Assembly (NCBI RefSeq): GCF_030695125.1 | Contig: NZ_JAUYTP010000058.1 | Coordinates: 44,310-108,309, forward strand | Length of the DNA stretch: 64,000 nucleotides | Source: Allobosea sp. | GTDB taxonomy: Bacteria; Pseudomonadota; Alphaproteobacteria; Rhizobiales; Beijerinckiaceae | Direction of reading: 5' to 3' | Shown: piece by piece, positions 1 to 8,824 of the stretch | Layout of the letters: the number at the start of each line of letters is the position of its first letter | How positions within the stretch are numbered: the first letter of the stretch is position 1 | Translations under genes and position numbers: made by a program | Notes under the pieces: model-generated | Seen by the model: the letters and a program-made list of their open reading frames with translations, nothing else | What the model was told of the DNA's origin: nothing | Databases searched by the model: none

Positions 1-364
1 CCACGAACCACAAAAGGCGGCCGCGCAGGGCACGAAGGGGACTGGTCTGGCTCAAGGATTGGCACTCCGGCTCGGATTCACATCACATCTGCACCAAATC
101 AAAGCTTCCGGCCAAGCGGGGATCATGCCTAATCTGAGAGCATGATTTGTGTCGCATCGGATCAGTCCCGACCCTCGCCCTTCGTGCCGTCATCCCGGAC
201 GCAGCGAAGCGGAGATCCGGGATCCATTCCGGAGCGCGTCCAGCAGAGGTTCCGGCATGGATCCCGGGTCTCCCGGAGCCTGTCCTTGGGCCGGCCAAAG
301 GCCGGACCCGAGGGGGCACCCGGGATGACCCACAATGGAGCGCTCAGCACCATGCGAGCCGCCC
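1..364. other. Non-coding leader of the xdh operon
   Basis: No gene is supported here. The right part (188-330) is a palindromic repeat unit described separately. Positions 122-128 and 140-146 form a 7-bp inverted repeat, ATCATGC and GCATGAT, separated by 11 bases; it could be an operator for the xdh operon but nothing else supports that. Short open frames on both strands look like chance frames in GC-rich DNA. Confidence 0.6.
188..330. repeat. Intergenic palindromic repeat, family A
   Basis: The unit begins CGTCATCCCGG and ends CCCGGGATGAC, so its ends are inverted copies. Internally it carries GGATCC palindromes. Positions 275-314 are identical over 40 bases to 46597-46636. It lies 35 bp before xdhA. 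Confidence 0.85.
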
Positions 365-1828
365 ATGCGTGACACGGTCCGCTTCCTCCTCGGCGACGCG
401 CTGATCGAGATCGCAAACTGCGATCCGACGTTGACGGTGCTCGACTGGCTGCGGCTGGAGCGGCGCCTGACCGGCAGCAAGGAAGGCTGCGCCGAGGGTG
501 ATTGCGGCGCCTGCACGGTCGTCGTCGGCCGGCTCGATCGCGGTCGGCTGCGCTATGAGGCGATCAATGCCTGCATCCGCTTCCTGCCGACGCTCGATGG
601 CTGCCAGGTGCTGACGGTCGAGCATCTGAAAGGCCCGGACGGCAGCCTGCACCCGGTGCAGCAGGCGATGGTCGACTGTCACGGCTCGCAATGCGGCTTC
701 TGCACGCCGGGCATCGTGATGTCGCTCTTCGCGCTCTGGCTGAACGAGGATGCGCCATCGGTTGCGCGCATCGAGGATGCGCTGGCGGGGAATCTCTGCC
801 GCTGCACCGGCTACGAGCCGATCATCGCGGCAGCGCTGCGCATGTCATCCGGCGGCCATGACAGGCCGGACTACGAGGCGGTCACCGCGAGGCTGCATGA
901 TCTCGAAGACGACGAGACTCTCGCCCTCTCCGGCCCCGGCGGGCACTTCTTCGCCCCGGCGACCGTCGAGGAGCTGGCGGATCTGGTGGCCGCCCATCCC
1001 CAGGCGACGCTGGTCGCGGGCGCGACCGATGTCGGGCTCTGGGTGACGAAGGGCATGCGACGGCTCGACCCGGTCATCTCCCTCGGGCGCATCGCGGCGC
1101 TGCGGGAGATCGCGGATCGGGGCGACCGCGTCGTCATCGGTGCGATGGCGACGCATGCGGAGGTTCGCCCCGTGCTGGCATCGCTTTCGCCGCAGCTCGA
1201 CGAATTGATGCGCCGCTTCGGCGGCGAACAGGTCCGCAACGCCGGCACGATCGGCGGCAACATCGCCAATGGTTCGCCGATCGGCGATCTGCCGCCGGCG
1301 CTGATCGCGCTGGGGGCGACGCTCGTGCTGCGTCGTGGCGGCGAACAGCGCCAAATCCCCTTGGAGAACTTCTTCCTCGACTACCGCAAGCAGGACCGGC
1401 GCGAGGGCGAGTTCGTCGAGGCGGTGATCGTGCCCAGGCCGGGCCCCGATGCGCTGATCCATGTCTCGAAGATCTCGAAGCGCTTCGACGAGGACATCTC
1501 CGCCGTCTGCGGCGCCTTCCTGCTGCGGCTCAATTCCGCTGGCCGCATTGCGGAGGCCCGGCTGGCCTATGGCGGCATGGCGGGCACGCCCAAACGCGCC
1601 GCCGCCGCGGAAGCCGCGCTGACCGGCCGGCGCTGGGACGAGGCCGCCGTGAACGCTGCAATAGCCGCGCTGGCCAGCGATTTCACGCCGCTCAGTGACA
1701 TGCGCGCCTCGGCCGGCTACCGGCTGACGGTCGCGGGGAACCTGCTGCGGCGGTTCCTGATCGAGACGACGCAGCCCGATGTCGAGACCCGCGTGGCCGG
1801 CCAACTCGCGGAGGCGGCCCATGGCTGA
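365..1828 (+). CDS. xdhA: Xanthine dehydrogenase small subunit (2Fe-2S/FAD)
   Basis: Iron-sulfur and FAD subunit of bacterial xanthine dehydrogenase, which oxidises hypoxanthine and xanthine to urate in the cytoplasm and passes electrons to NAD+. The N-terminus has a plant-type 2Fe-2S loop with Cys42, Cys47 and Cys50. A second 2Fe-2S domain shows QCGFCTPG and NLCRCTGY. A FAD domain follows, with VAGATDVGLWV and GTIGGNIANGSPIGDLPPAL. The length, 487 residues, is normal for split XdhA. I chose ATG 365 because the family sequence starts there; an in-frame ATG at 335 would add ten unrelated residues encoded by DNA just after the repeat. The stop overlaps xdhB by 8 bp. Confidence 0.95.
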   Translation: MRDTVRFLLGDALIEIANCDPTLTVLDWLRLERRLTGSKEGCAEGDCGACTVVVGRLDRGRLRYEAINACIRFLPTLDGCQVLTVEHLKGPDGSLHPVQQAMVDCHGSQCGFCTPGIVMSLFALWLNEDAPSVARIEDALAGNLCRCTGYEPIIAAALRMSSGGHDRPDYEAVTARLHDLEDDETLALSGPGGHFFAPATVEELADLVAAHPQATLVAGATDVGLWVTKGMRRLDPVISLGRIAALREIADRGDRVVIGAMATHAEVRPVLASLSPQLDELMRRFGGEQVRNAGTIGGNIANGSPIGDLPPALIALGATLVLRRGGEQRQIPLENFFLDYRKQDRREGEFVEAVIVPRPGPDALIHVSKISKRFDEDISAVCGAFLLRLNSAGRIAEARLAYGGMAGTPKRAAAAEAALTGRRWDEAAVNAAIAALASDFTPLSDMRASAGYRLTVAGNLLRRFLIETTQPDVETRVAGQLAEAAHG

Positions 1829-4175
1829 TGCGCGCCGTCGGCTCGAAAGCGAAACCTCCGCAATGGTCGGAGCGCCGCGCATCCACGATTCCGCCACCCG
1901 CCATGTCGCGGGCGAGGCCGTCTATATCGACGACATCGCGGCGCCGGAGGGGCTGCTGCACGCCTATCTTGGTCTCAGCCGCATCGCCCATGGCCGGCTG
2001 GTCTCGCTCGATCTCGCGCCCGTGCTGGCGGCGCCCGGCGTGGTCGCGGTGCTGACGGCGGCCGATATTCCCGGCGTCAACGACATCTCCTCGACGCATC
2101 GCCATGACGAGCCGGTCTTCGCGACGCAGACGATCCTGCATCACGGCCAGCCGCTCTTCGCCGTCGTCGCGCAGACGCGCCAGGCGGCGCGGGAGGCGGC
2201 GGCTCTGGCGCAGGCGGTCTATGAGGAGACCCCGCCCGTGCTCGACGTCGCGGCGGCCCGCGCGGCCGGCGGCAGGCTGGTGACCGACCCGCTCAAGCTC
2301 GAGCGCGGCGATGTCGCTGCCGCGCTGGCGGAAAGCCCGCGACGCCTCAAGGGCTCGATGACGATCGGCGGGCAGGATCATTTCTACCTCGAAAGCCAAA
2401 TCGCGCTCGCGATTCCCGGCGAGGAGGAGGACATGCAGGTCTTCTCCTCGACGCAGCATCCCAGCGAAGTGCAGCACATGGTGGCGCAGGTGCTGGGCGT
2501 CGCCTCCCATGCCGTCACCGTCGAAGTCAGGCGCATGGGCGGCGGCTTCGGCGGCAAGGAGACCCAGTCCAATCTCTTCGCCTGCGTCGCCGCGCTCGCC
2601 GCGCGCAAGCTGAAGCGCCCCGTGAAGCTCCGGCCCGACCGCGACGACGACATGATCGTCACAGGCAAGCGGCACGACTTCGTCGTCGATTACGAGATTG
2701 GCTTCGACGACGAGGGACGCATCCATGCGGTCGACGCGGTCTATGCGGCGCGCTGCGGCTGGAACGCGGATCTGTCGGGGCCGGTGACGGACCGGGCGTT
2801 GTTCCACATGGACAATTGCTATTTCTACCCGGCGGTGCGGGGACGCTCCGAGCCGCTTTTGACGAACACCGTGTCGAACACGGCCTTCCGCGGCTTCGGC
2901 GGGCCGCAGGGCATGGTCGGGGCCGAGCGCTTCATCGAGGAGGTCGCCTTCGCGACCGGGCTCGACCCGCTGGAGGTGCGCCGGCGCAACCTCTATGGCG
3001 GCACGCCCGGCGAGGGGCCCGGCCGCGATCTGACGCCCTATCACCAGACGGTGACGGACAACATCGCGGGCGAGGTGATCGCACGGCTGGAGCGCTCCTG
3101 CGACTACCGCGCAAGGCAGGCAGCGATCCGCGAAGCGAATGCGAGAAGCCCGGTCGTGAAGCGCGGGATCGCGCTGACGCCGGTCAAGTTCGGCATCTCC
3201 TTCACGGCCACCTGGTACAATCAGGCCGGCGCCCTGGTGCATGTCTACACCGACGGTTCGGTGATGCTGAACCATGGCGGCACCGAGATGGGCCAGGGGC
3301 TTTACGTCAAGGTGGCGCAGGTGGTGGCGCAGGCCTTCGGCATCGGCCTCGACCAGGTCAAGATCACCGCGACGACGACCGGCAAAGTGCCCAACACCTC
3401 CGCTACCGCGGCCTCCTCCGGCTCCGATCTCAATGGCATGGCGGCGCTCGACGCCTGCGCGACGATCAAGGCGCGGCTGACCGAATTCGCCGCCCGGCAC
3501 TGGCAGGAAAGCCCGGAGGCGATCGTCTTCCGGCCGGGCTTCGTGCAGGTCGGCGCCCGCGAGATCGCCTTCGCCGATCTGGTCAAGGCGGCCTATATCG
3601 GCCGCGTCCAGCTCTCGGCCACCGGCTTCTACGCGACGCCCAAGATCCATTGGGACCGCAAGGCCGGGCGCGGCCAGCCCTTCTACTATTTCGCCTATGG
3701 CGCGGCCGCCGCCGAGGTCGCGGTCGATACGCTGACCGGCGAATACAAGGTCGAGCGCGTCGACATCCTGCATGATTGCGGGACCTCGCTGAACCCGGCC
3801 ATCGACAAGGGCCAGATCGAGGGCGGCTTCATCCAGGGCATGGGCTGGCTGACGACCGAGGAGCTGGTGTGGGATGCCAAGGGCGTGCTGAAGACGCATG
3901 CGCCCTCGACCTACAAGATCCCGGTCGCCTCCGACCGGCCCCGCATCTTCAACGTCGCACTGCTGGAGAACGCCCCCAATCGCGAGGCGACGATCCACCG
4001 CTCCAAGGCGGTCGGCGAGCCGCCGCTGATGCTGGCGATCAGCGTGCTGCATGCGCTGTCGGATGCGGTCGCGAGCGTCGGGGGCCATCGGATCTGCCCG
4101 CGGCTCGATGCGCCCGCCACGCCCGAGCGCGTGCTGGCGGCGGTGGAGCGGGTTCGGGCGGAGGCGGGTCGATGA
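1821..4175 (+). CDS. xdhB: Xanthine dehydrogenase large subunit (molybdopterin)
   Basis: Molybdenum-cofactor subunit carrying the hydroxylation site for hypoxanthine and xanthine. Visible signatures are GGGFGGKETQ near residue 240, the FRGFGGPQG loop, HGGTEMGQGLY, and KAVGEPPLML near 730, whose Glu is the catalytic base in this family. The length of 784 residues fits the split bacterial enzyme. It begins inside the end of xdhA (ATGGCTGA) and ends in an ATGA overlap with xdhC, so translation is probably coupled across all three genes. A related xanthine-oxidase-family hydroxylase cannot be excluded, but the XdhC neighbour and purine-type transporter support xanthine. Confidence 0.95.
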   Translation: MADARRRLESETSAMVGAPRIHDSATRHVAGEAVYIDDIAAPEGLLHAYLGLSRIAHGRLVSLDLAPVLAAPGVVAVLTAADIPGVNDISSTHRHDEPVFATQTILHHGQPLFAVVAQTRQAAREAAALAQAVYEETPPVLDVAAARAAGGRLVTDPLKLERGDVAAALAESPRRLKGSMTIGGQDHFYLESQIALAIPGEEEDMQVFSSTQHPSEVQHMVAQVLGVASHAVTVEVRRMGGGFGGKETQSNLFACVAALAARKLKRPVKLRPDRDDDMIVTGKRHDFVVDYEIGFDDEGRIHAVDAVYAARCGWNADLSGPVTDRALFHMDNCYFYPAVRGRSEPLLTNTVSNTAFRGFGGPQGMVGAERFIEEVAFATGLDPLEVRRRNLYGGTPGEGPGRDLTPYHQTVTDNIAGEVIARLERSCDYRARQAAIREANARSPVVKRGIALTPVKFGISFTATWYNQAGALVHVYTDGSVMLNHGGTEMGQGLYVKVAQVVAQAFGIGLDQVKITATTTGKVPNTSATAASSGSDLNGMAALDACATIKARLTEFAARHWQESPEAIVFRPGFVQVGAREIAFADLVKAAYIGRVQLSATGFYATPKIHWDRKAGRGQPFYYFAYGAAAAEVAVDTLTGEYKVERVDILHDCGTSLNPAIDKGQIEGGFIQGMGWLTTEELVWDAKGVLKTHAPSTYKIPVASDRPRIFNVALLENAPNREATIHRSKAVGEPPLMLAISVLHALSDAVASVGGHRICPRLDAPATPERVLAAVERVRAEAGR

Positions 4176-5026
4176 GTGTCTCCGCCTTCCTCGCCCGCCA
4201 CCTCGCGGATGGCGCTATCCTCATGGCCCTCACCCGTGCCGCCGGGTCCACACCCCGCGAGGCCGGCGCGACGATGGCGGTGAGCGAAACCGGCGCGGCC
4301 GGGACGATCGGCGGCGGGCAGCTCGAGTTCCACTGCCTCGACATCGCCCGCGCGATGCTGGTGGCGGGCGAGACGGAGCGAGCGCTGGACATTCCGCTCG
4401 GCCCCCAGATGGGCCAGTGCTGCGGCGGGCGGGTGCAGGTCTCGCTGCGGCGCGCGACATCGGCGGACCTCGCAATGCAGCTGGCGCGGGAGCGGGCCGA
4501 GGCCGGGACGCGCCCGGCCGTGCTGGTGTTCGGTGCCGGGCATACCGGGCGGGCCCTGGTCGAGGCGCTGGCCCCCCTGCCTTTCCAGGTGACGCTGATC
4601 GACGATCGCGACGGCGTCATGGATGGGCTGCCGGCAGCGGTGACCTGCATCCGCATGGCCGATCCTGTCGCGGCCGTCGCCATGGCGCCGTCTGGTGCGG
4701 CCCATGTCGTTCTCACGCATAGCCACGCGCTCGACTACCGCCTGACCGAGGCCGCGCTGCAGCGGGGCGATGCCTCTTACGTCGGGATGATCGGCTCGGC
4801 GACCAAGCGAGCGCGGTTCGAGGCCGGCTTCCTGCGCACCGGGGGACGACGCGAGGCGCTGTCCCGCCTCACCTGCCCGATCGGCGGCGCCGATGTGGAC
4901 GACAAGCGGCCGCAGGTGATCGCGGCCTTGACGGCCGCCGAGCTGGTGCGGAGTTTGCTTCGGAAACAACAGGCTTCCCGAGGAGCCGGAGCGGAGGAAC
5001 GGGCCGGCCATGACGCAACCGCCTGA
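4172..5026 (+). CDS. xdhC: Xanthine dehydrogenase accessory protein XdhC
   Basis: Chaperone that binds molybdenum cofactor and promotes its sulfuration and insertion into XdhB. The N-terminal XdhC/CoxI part contains STPREAGATM and TIGGGQLE and a CCGG motif around residue 90. The C-terminal Rossmann part shows VFGAGHTGRALVEALA and ends in SYVGMIGSATKRARF, typical of the family. The length is 284 residues. The start ATG overlaps the xdhB stop (ATGA), and the 3' end overlaps the next ABC ATPase gene by 17 bp, which physically links maturation of the enzyme and substrate uptake. Confidence 0.93.
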   Translation: MSVSAFLARHLADGAILMALTRAAGSTPREAGATMAVSETGAAGTIGGGQLEFHCLDIARAMLVAGETERALDIPLGPQMGQCCGGRVQVSLRRATSADLAMQLARERAEAGTRPAVLVFGAGHTGRALVEALAPLPFQVTLIDDRDGVMDGLPAAVTCIRMADPVAAVAMAPSGAAHVVLTHSHALDYRLTEAALQRGDASYVGMIGSATKRARFEAGFLRTGGRREALSRLTCPIGGADVDDKRPQVIAALTAAELVRSLLRKQQASRGAGAEERAGHDATA

Positions 5027-6569
5027 CCAGACGGTTCGCCCCCGGCTTGCCCTGTCGGGCATCTCCAAGAGCTTCCCAGGTGTGAAGGCCAACGAGGACA
5101 TCAGCCTCAGCGTCCGCCCGGGCGAGATCCACGCTTTGCTCGGCGAGAACGGCGCCGGCAAGTCGACGCTGGTGAAGATCATCTACGGCGTGCAGCAGGC
5201 CGACAGCGGCACCATCGCCTGGGACGGCGCGCCGGTCTCGATCCCCTCGCCCAAGGCCGCGCGGCGGCTGGGCATCGGCATGGTCTTCCAGCACTTCTCG
5301 CTGTTCGACGCGATGACGGTGATCGAGAACATCGCGCTCGGTCTCGACGAGGCAGTCGACCGGGACGCGTTGAAGGCGCGCGTCGCGGCCATCCTCGAAA
5401 GCTATTCGCTGCCGCTCGACCCCGAGCGCGAGGTCCATACGCTGTCGGTCGGCGAGCGGCAGCGCATCGAGATCGTGCGCTGCCTTTTACAGAATCCCCG
5501 GCTGCTGATCATGGACGAGCCGACCTCGGTGCTGACGCCGCAGGAGGTGGATAAGCTCTTCGGCACGCTGCGCCAGATCGCCGCGCAGGGCTGCGCGATC
5601 CTCTACATTTCGCACAAGCTCCACGAGATCAAGGCGCTGTGCGAGGCCGCCACGATCCTGCGGGCTGGCCGGGTCGTCGCGACCTGCGACCCGCGCGTCG
5701 AGAGCACGAAGCGCATGGCCGAGCTGATGATCGGCGCCGAGCTGCGCCAGATCGAGCATGGCGAAAGTGCCGGCGCCGGGCCGGTGCGGCTGTCGGTGTC
5801 CGGGCTGACGCTGCCGGGGGAGCCTCCCTTCGGCACTGACCTGCGCGCTGTCGCCTTCGAGGCGCGGGCCGGCGAGATCCTGGGCATCGCCGGCGTCGCC
5901 GGCAACGGCCAGTCCGAACTGCTGACGGCACTGTCCGGCGAACGGCCGGCGGACACGGCCGATGCGATCGCGCTCGACGGCAAGCCGGTGGGGCGGCTGG
6001 ATGCGGGGGCGCGCCGGGCGCTCGGGCTCTGCTGCGTGCCCGAGGAGCGCAACGGCCATGCCGCGGTCCCCGATTTCTCGCTCGCCGACAATGCGATCCT
6101 GACCGCGCGCCACCGCCTGCCGCTGACGCCGCTCGGGCTGATCAGCACGGGAGACGTCAACCGCTTCGCCGATGCGGTGATCAAGCGCTTCGACGTCCGC
6201 ACCACCGGCACGGCGGCGCTGGCCCGCTCGCTCTCGGGCGGCAATCTCCAGAAGTTCATCATGGGTCGCGAGATCGGCCAGACGCCCGGCGTGCTCGTCG
6301 TCTGCCAGCCGACCTGGGGGGTCGATGCGGGGGCAGCGGCGGCGATCCGGCAGGAACTGGTCGATCTCGCCGCCAAGGGCTCTGCGGTGGTGGTGATCTC
6401 GCAGGATCTCGACGAACTGCTCGAGCTGGCCGACCGGCTCTGCGTCATCAATGAGGGCCGGCTCTCTGCCCCGCGCGCGGTGGCCAGCCTCGGCATCGAT
6501 GAGATCGGCCTGATGATGGGCGGGGTGCATGGGGCCGCCTCGCAGCCGGGAGCGCCGGCCCATGCTTGA
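5010..6569 (+). CDS. BMP-family (nucleoside/purine) ABC transporter, dual ATPase
   Basis: Energy subunit of a sugar/nucleoside-type ABC importer, 519 residues with two fused nucleotide-binding domains like RbsA or NupA. Domain one has Walker A GENGAGKST, signature LSVGERQRIE and Walker B LLIMDEPTS. Domain two has the degenerate Walker A GVAGNGQSE and signature LSGGNLQKF usual for the second half of this family, with VVCQPTWGVDAG in place of a canonical Walker B. It overlaps xdhC upstream and the first permease downstream (ATGCTTGA, 8 bp). Purine base or nucleoside is the expected cargo because of the xdh genes; the sequence alone does not define the ligand. Confidence 0.92.
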   Translation: MTQPPDQTVRPRLALSGISKSFPGVKANEDISLSVRPGEIHALLGENGAGKSTLVKIIYGVQQADSGTIAWDGAPVSIPSPKAARRLGIGMVFQHFSLFDAMTVIENIALGLDEAVDRDALKARVAAILESYSLPLDPEREVHTLSVGERQRIEIVRCLLQNPRLLIMDEPTSVLTPQEVDKLFGTLRQIAAQGCAILYISHKLHEIKALCEAATILRAGRVVATCDPRVESTKRMAELMIGAELRQIEHGESAGAGPVRLSVSGLTLPGEPPFGTDLRAVAFEARAGEILGIAGVAGNGQSELLTALSGERPADTADAIALDGKPVGRLDAGARRALGLCCVPEERNGHAAVPDFSLADNAILTARHRLPLTPLGLISTGDVNRFADAVIKRFDVRTTGTAALARSLSGGNLQKFIMGREIGQTPGVLVVCQPTWGVDAGAAAAIRQELVDLAAKGSAVVVISQDLDELLELADRLCVINEGRLSAPRAVASLGIDEIGLMMGGVHGAASQPGAPAHA

Positions 6570-7626
6570 ATGGCGCCGCCGTCGCGAACCAAGCACGCTG
6601 ATGCTCTGGCTCAGCCCCCTGATCGCAATCGGGCTGACGATGCTGCTCGGCATGATCGTGTTCACGGCGATGGGCTATGACGGCTTCCACGCGGTGGAGA
6701 GCATCTTCGTGACGCCCTTCGTCGAGCCGCAGCGCTGGCCCGATCTCGGCGTCAAGGCGGCGCCGCTGGTGATGATCGCGCTGGGGCTGGCGATCGGCTT
6801 CCGGGCCAATGTCTGGAACATCGGCGCCGAGGGCCAGTACATCATGGGCGCGATCGCCGGCACGGGCGTGGCCCTGGCGACGCACGGCATGACCGGCTGG
6901 TGGATTCTCCCCGTGATGGCGCTGGCCGGCGTGCTCGGCGGCATGGCCTGGGCGGCCGTGCCGGCCTTCCTGCGCGTGCGGCTGCAGGTCAGCGAGATCC
7001 TGACCAGCCTGATGCTGACCTATGTCGCGGTGCAGGGCCTCTACTACCTGGTGCGTGGCCCCTGGAAGGACCCGGACGGCTTCAACTTTCCGCAGACGCG
7101 GATGTTCGGGGCCGACCAGACGCTGCCGGCGATCATGCCGGGCTCGCTCGTCCATCTCGGCATCCCCGCGGCGCTGCTGATCGCGCTCGTCGCCTGTCTG
7201 CTGATGGAGAAAACGACCGCCGGCTATGCGGTCAAGGTCGTGGGTCTGGCGCCTGCTGCCGCGCGCCATGGCGGCTTCAGCGCCGACCGGGTGACCTGGG
7301 CGACCCTGCTCGCCAGCGGCGGGCTGGCCGGGCTCGCCGGGCTGTTCGAGGCGGCCGGCCCCTTCGGGCAGCTGACCCCGCAATTCCCGACCGGCTACGG
7401 CTTCACCGCGATCATCGTGGCGTTCCTCGGCCGGCTGAACCCGCTGGGTATCGTCTTCGGCGGCATCGTGCTGGCGGGAACCTATGTCGGTGGCGAGATC
7501 GCGCAGACGACCGTGCGGCTGCCGCAGGCGGCGACGGGCATGTTCCAGGCGCTGCTGCTGTTCGTGTTGCTGGCGACCGACGTGCTGGTGAAGTACCGCA
7601 TCAGCTGGAAGGTGCGGGCGGCATGA
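6562..7626 (+). CDS. BMP-family ABC transporter permease 1
   Basis: Inner-membrane subunit, 354 residues with about eight to ten hydrophobic segments, of the BPD_transp_2 (LivH/RbsC-like) permease family. The segment NVWNIGAEGQYIMGAIAG is a hallmark of nucleoside/purine permeases such as YufP and NupB. The start ATG lies within the end of the ATPase gene. An earlier in-frame start at 6529 falls inside the ATPase coding sequence and is less likely. A 244-bp repeat block separates it from its partner permease. Confidence 0.92.
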   Translation: MLEWRRRREPSTLMLWLSPLIAIGLTMLLGMIVFTAMGYDGFHAVESIFVTPFVEPQRWPDLGVKAAPLVMIALGLAIGFRANVWNIGAEGQYIMGAIAGTGVALATHGMTGWWILPVMALAGVLGGMAWAAVPAFLRVRLQVSEILTSLMLTYVAVQGLYYLVRGPWKDPDGFNFPQTRMFGADQTLPAIMPGSLVHLGIPAALLIALVACLLMEKTTAGYAVKVVGLAPAAARHGGFSADRVTWATLLASGGLAGLAGLFEAAGPFGQLTPQFPTGYGFTAIIVAFLGRLNPLGIVFGGIVLAGTYVGGEIAQTTVRLPQAATGMFQALLLFVLLATDVLVKYRISWKVRAA

Positions 7627-7649
7627 GGGCGCGCTCGACAACCTGCACC

Positions 7650-7860
7650 TGTCATTCCGGGGCGCTGCGCAGCAGCGAACCCGGAACCCATGACGGGGTG
7701 CCCCCCTCCCGTCATTGCGAGCGCAGCGAAGCCATCCAGAGCGACGTGGAGCGTTCCCGTTCCTGGATTGCTTCGTCGCTGACGCTCCTCGCAATGACGG
7801 AAAGGTATCACCCGGTCGTGGGTTCCGGGTTCGCGCCTTTGGCGCGCCCCGGAATGACAG
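7650..7860. repeat. Composite intergenic repeat (family B with nested family D)
   Basis: The outer ends, TGTCATTCCGGGGCG at 7650 and CGCCCCGGAATGACA before 7860, are inverted copies of family B. Nested at 7710-7800 is a different unit with ends CGTCATTGCGAGCG and CTCGCAATGACGG. The whole block separates the two permease genes of one operon, and its last bases contribute CAGGGG, the likely ribosome-binding site of the second permease. Confidence 0.8.
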
Positions 7861-7870
7861 GGGTCGCGTT

Positions 7871-8794
7871 ATGACGACCGCCATCCTCGTCTCGATCCTG
7901 ATGACCCTCGTTGCCGCCTCGACGCCGATCCTGCTGGCGGCGCTGGGGGAACTCGTCACGGAAAAGTCCGGCGTCCTCAATCTCGGCGTCGAGGGCATGA
8001 TGCTGTGCGGCGCGGTGGCGGGCTTCGCGGTCGCGTTCAGCACCGGCAGCACGATGCTCGGCCTCCTGGCGGCGGTGATGGCGGGCGTGGCCACCGCCAT
8101 GGTCTTCGCCGTACTCACGCTGTCGCTGACGGCCAACCAGGTCGCGACGGGGCTGGCGCTGACGATCTTCGGCATCGGCGCCTCCTCGCTGATCGGCGCG
8201 GGCTTCGTCGGCCGCACGATCACGCGGCTCGGCCCGGTGTTTCCGGCCGCGCTCTCGGAGCATCCCCTGCTGCGTGCCATCTTCGGCCACGACATCGTGG
8301 TCTATCTCTCGCTCGCGCTGGTGCTCGGCGTCAGCCTGTTCCTGCGCAAGACGCGGCCTGGCCTGATCCTTCGGGCCGTCGGCGAGAACGATGCCTCGGC
8401 CCATGCGATCGGCTACCCCGTCATCGCCATCCGCTATGCGGCGATCGCCTTCGGCGGGGCGCTGGCGGGGCTGGGCGGGGCCTATTTCTCGCTGGCGCTG
8501 ACACCGATGTGGGCCGACGGGCTCACCGCCGGTCGGGGCTGGATCGCACTCGCGCTCGTCGTCTTCGCCGCCTGGCGGCCGGGCCGCCTGCTGCTCGGCG
8601 CCTATCTGTTCGGTGCGGTGATGACGCTGGAGCTCCAGGCCAAGGCGGCCGGCATCACCTGGCTCGCGCCCGAGCTTCTTGCGATGACGCCCTATCTTGC
8701 GACCGTCGCGGTTCTGACCATGATGTCGCTGGGTCGCAGGGCGGGCCGGGCGAATGCGCCGGCCTGCCTCGGCAAGCCATTCTCGGCGTCGTGA
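7871..8794 (+). CDS. BMP-family ABC transporter permease 2
   Basis: Second inner-membrane subunit, 307 residues, BPD_transp_2 family, partner of the product of 6562-7626. It contains GVLNLGVEGMMLCGAVAGF, the paralogous signature of this permease pair, and an AGLGGAYFSL motif. I set the start at ATG 7871, seven bases after GGGG at 7860-7863. Longer in-frame extensions back to 7715 translate the upstream repeat and should not be trusted. The 3' end is 30 bp from the binding-protein gene. Confidence 0.93.
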   Translation: MTTAILVSILMTLVAASTPILLAALGELVTEKSGVLNLGVEGMMLCGAVAGFAVAFSTGSTMLGLLAAVMAGVATAMVFAVLTLSLTANQVATGLALTIFGIGASSLIGAGFVGRTITRLGPVFPAALSEHPLLRAIFGHDIVVYLSLALVLGVSLFLRKTRPGLILRAVGENDASAHAIGYPVIAIRYAAIAFGGALAGLGGAYFSLALTPMWADGLTAGRGWIALALVVFAAWRPGRLLLGAYLFGAVMTLELQAKAAGITWLAPELLAMTPYLATVAVLTMMSLGRRAGRANAPACLGKPFSAS

Positions 8795-8824
8795 CGCCGC
8801 AACCAACCAGGGGAGACGCGTAGC

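Noticed and set aside
1692..4088. A 798-codon open frame antisense to xdhB
   Set aside because: The xdhB protein on the + strand has all family motifs; the antisense product is arginine-rich, low in pattern and a usual by-product of high-GC coding DNA.
7715..7870. N-terminal extension of permease 2
   Set aside because: The extra residues are the translated intergenic repeat (typical peptides like APRNDG). The ribosome-binding site and family alignment point to ATG 7871.
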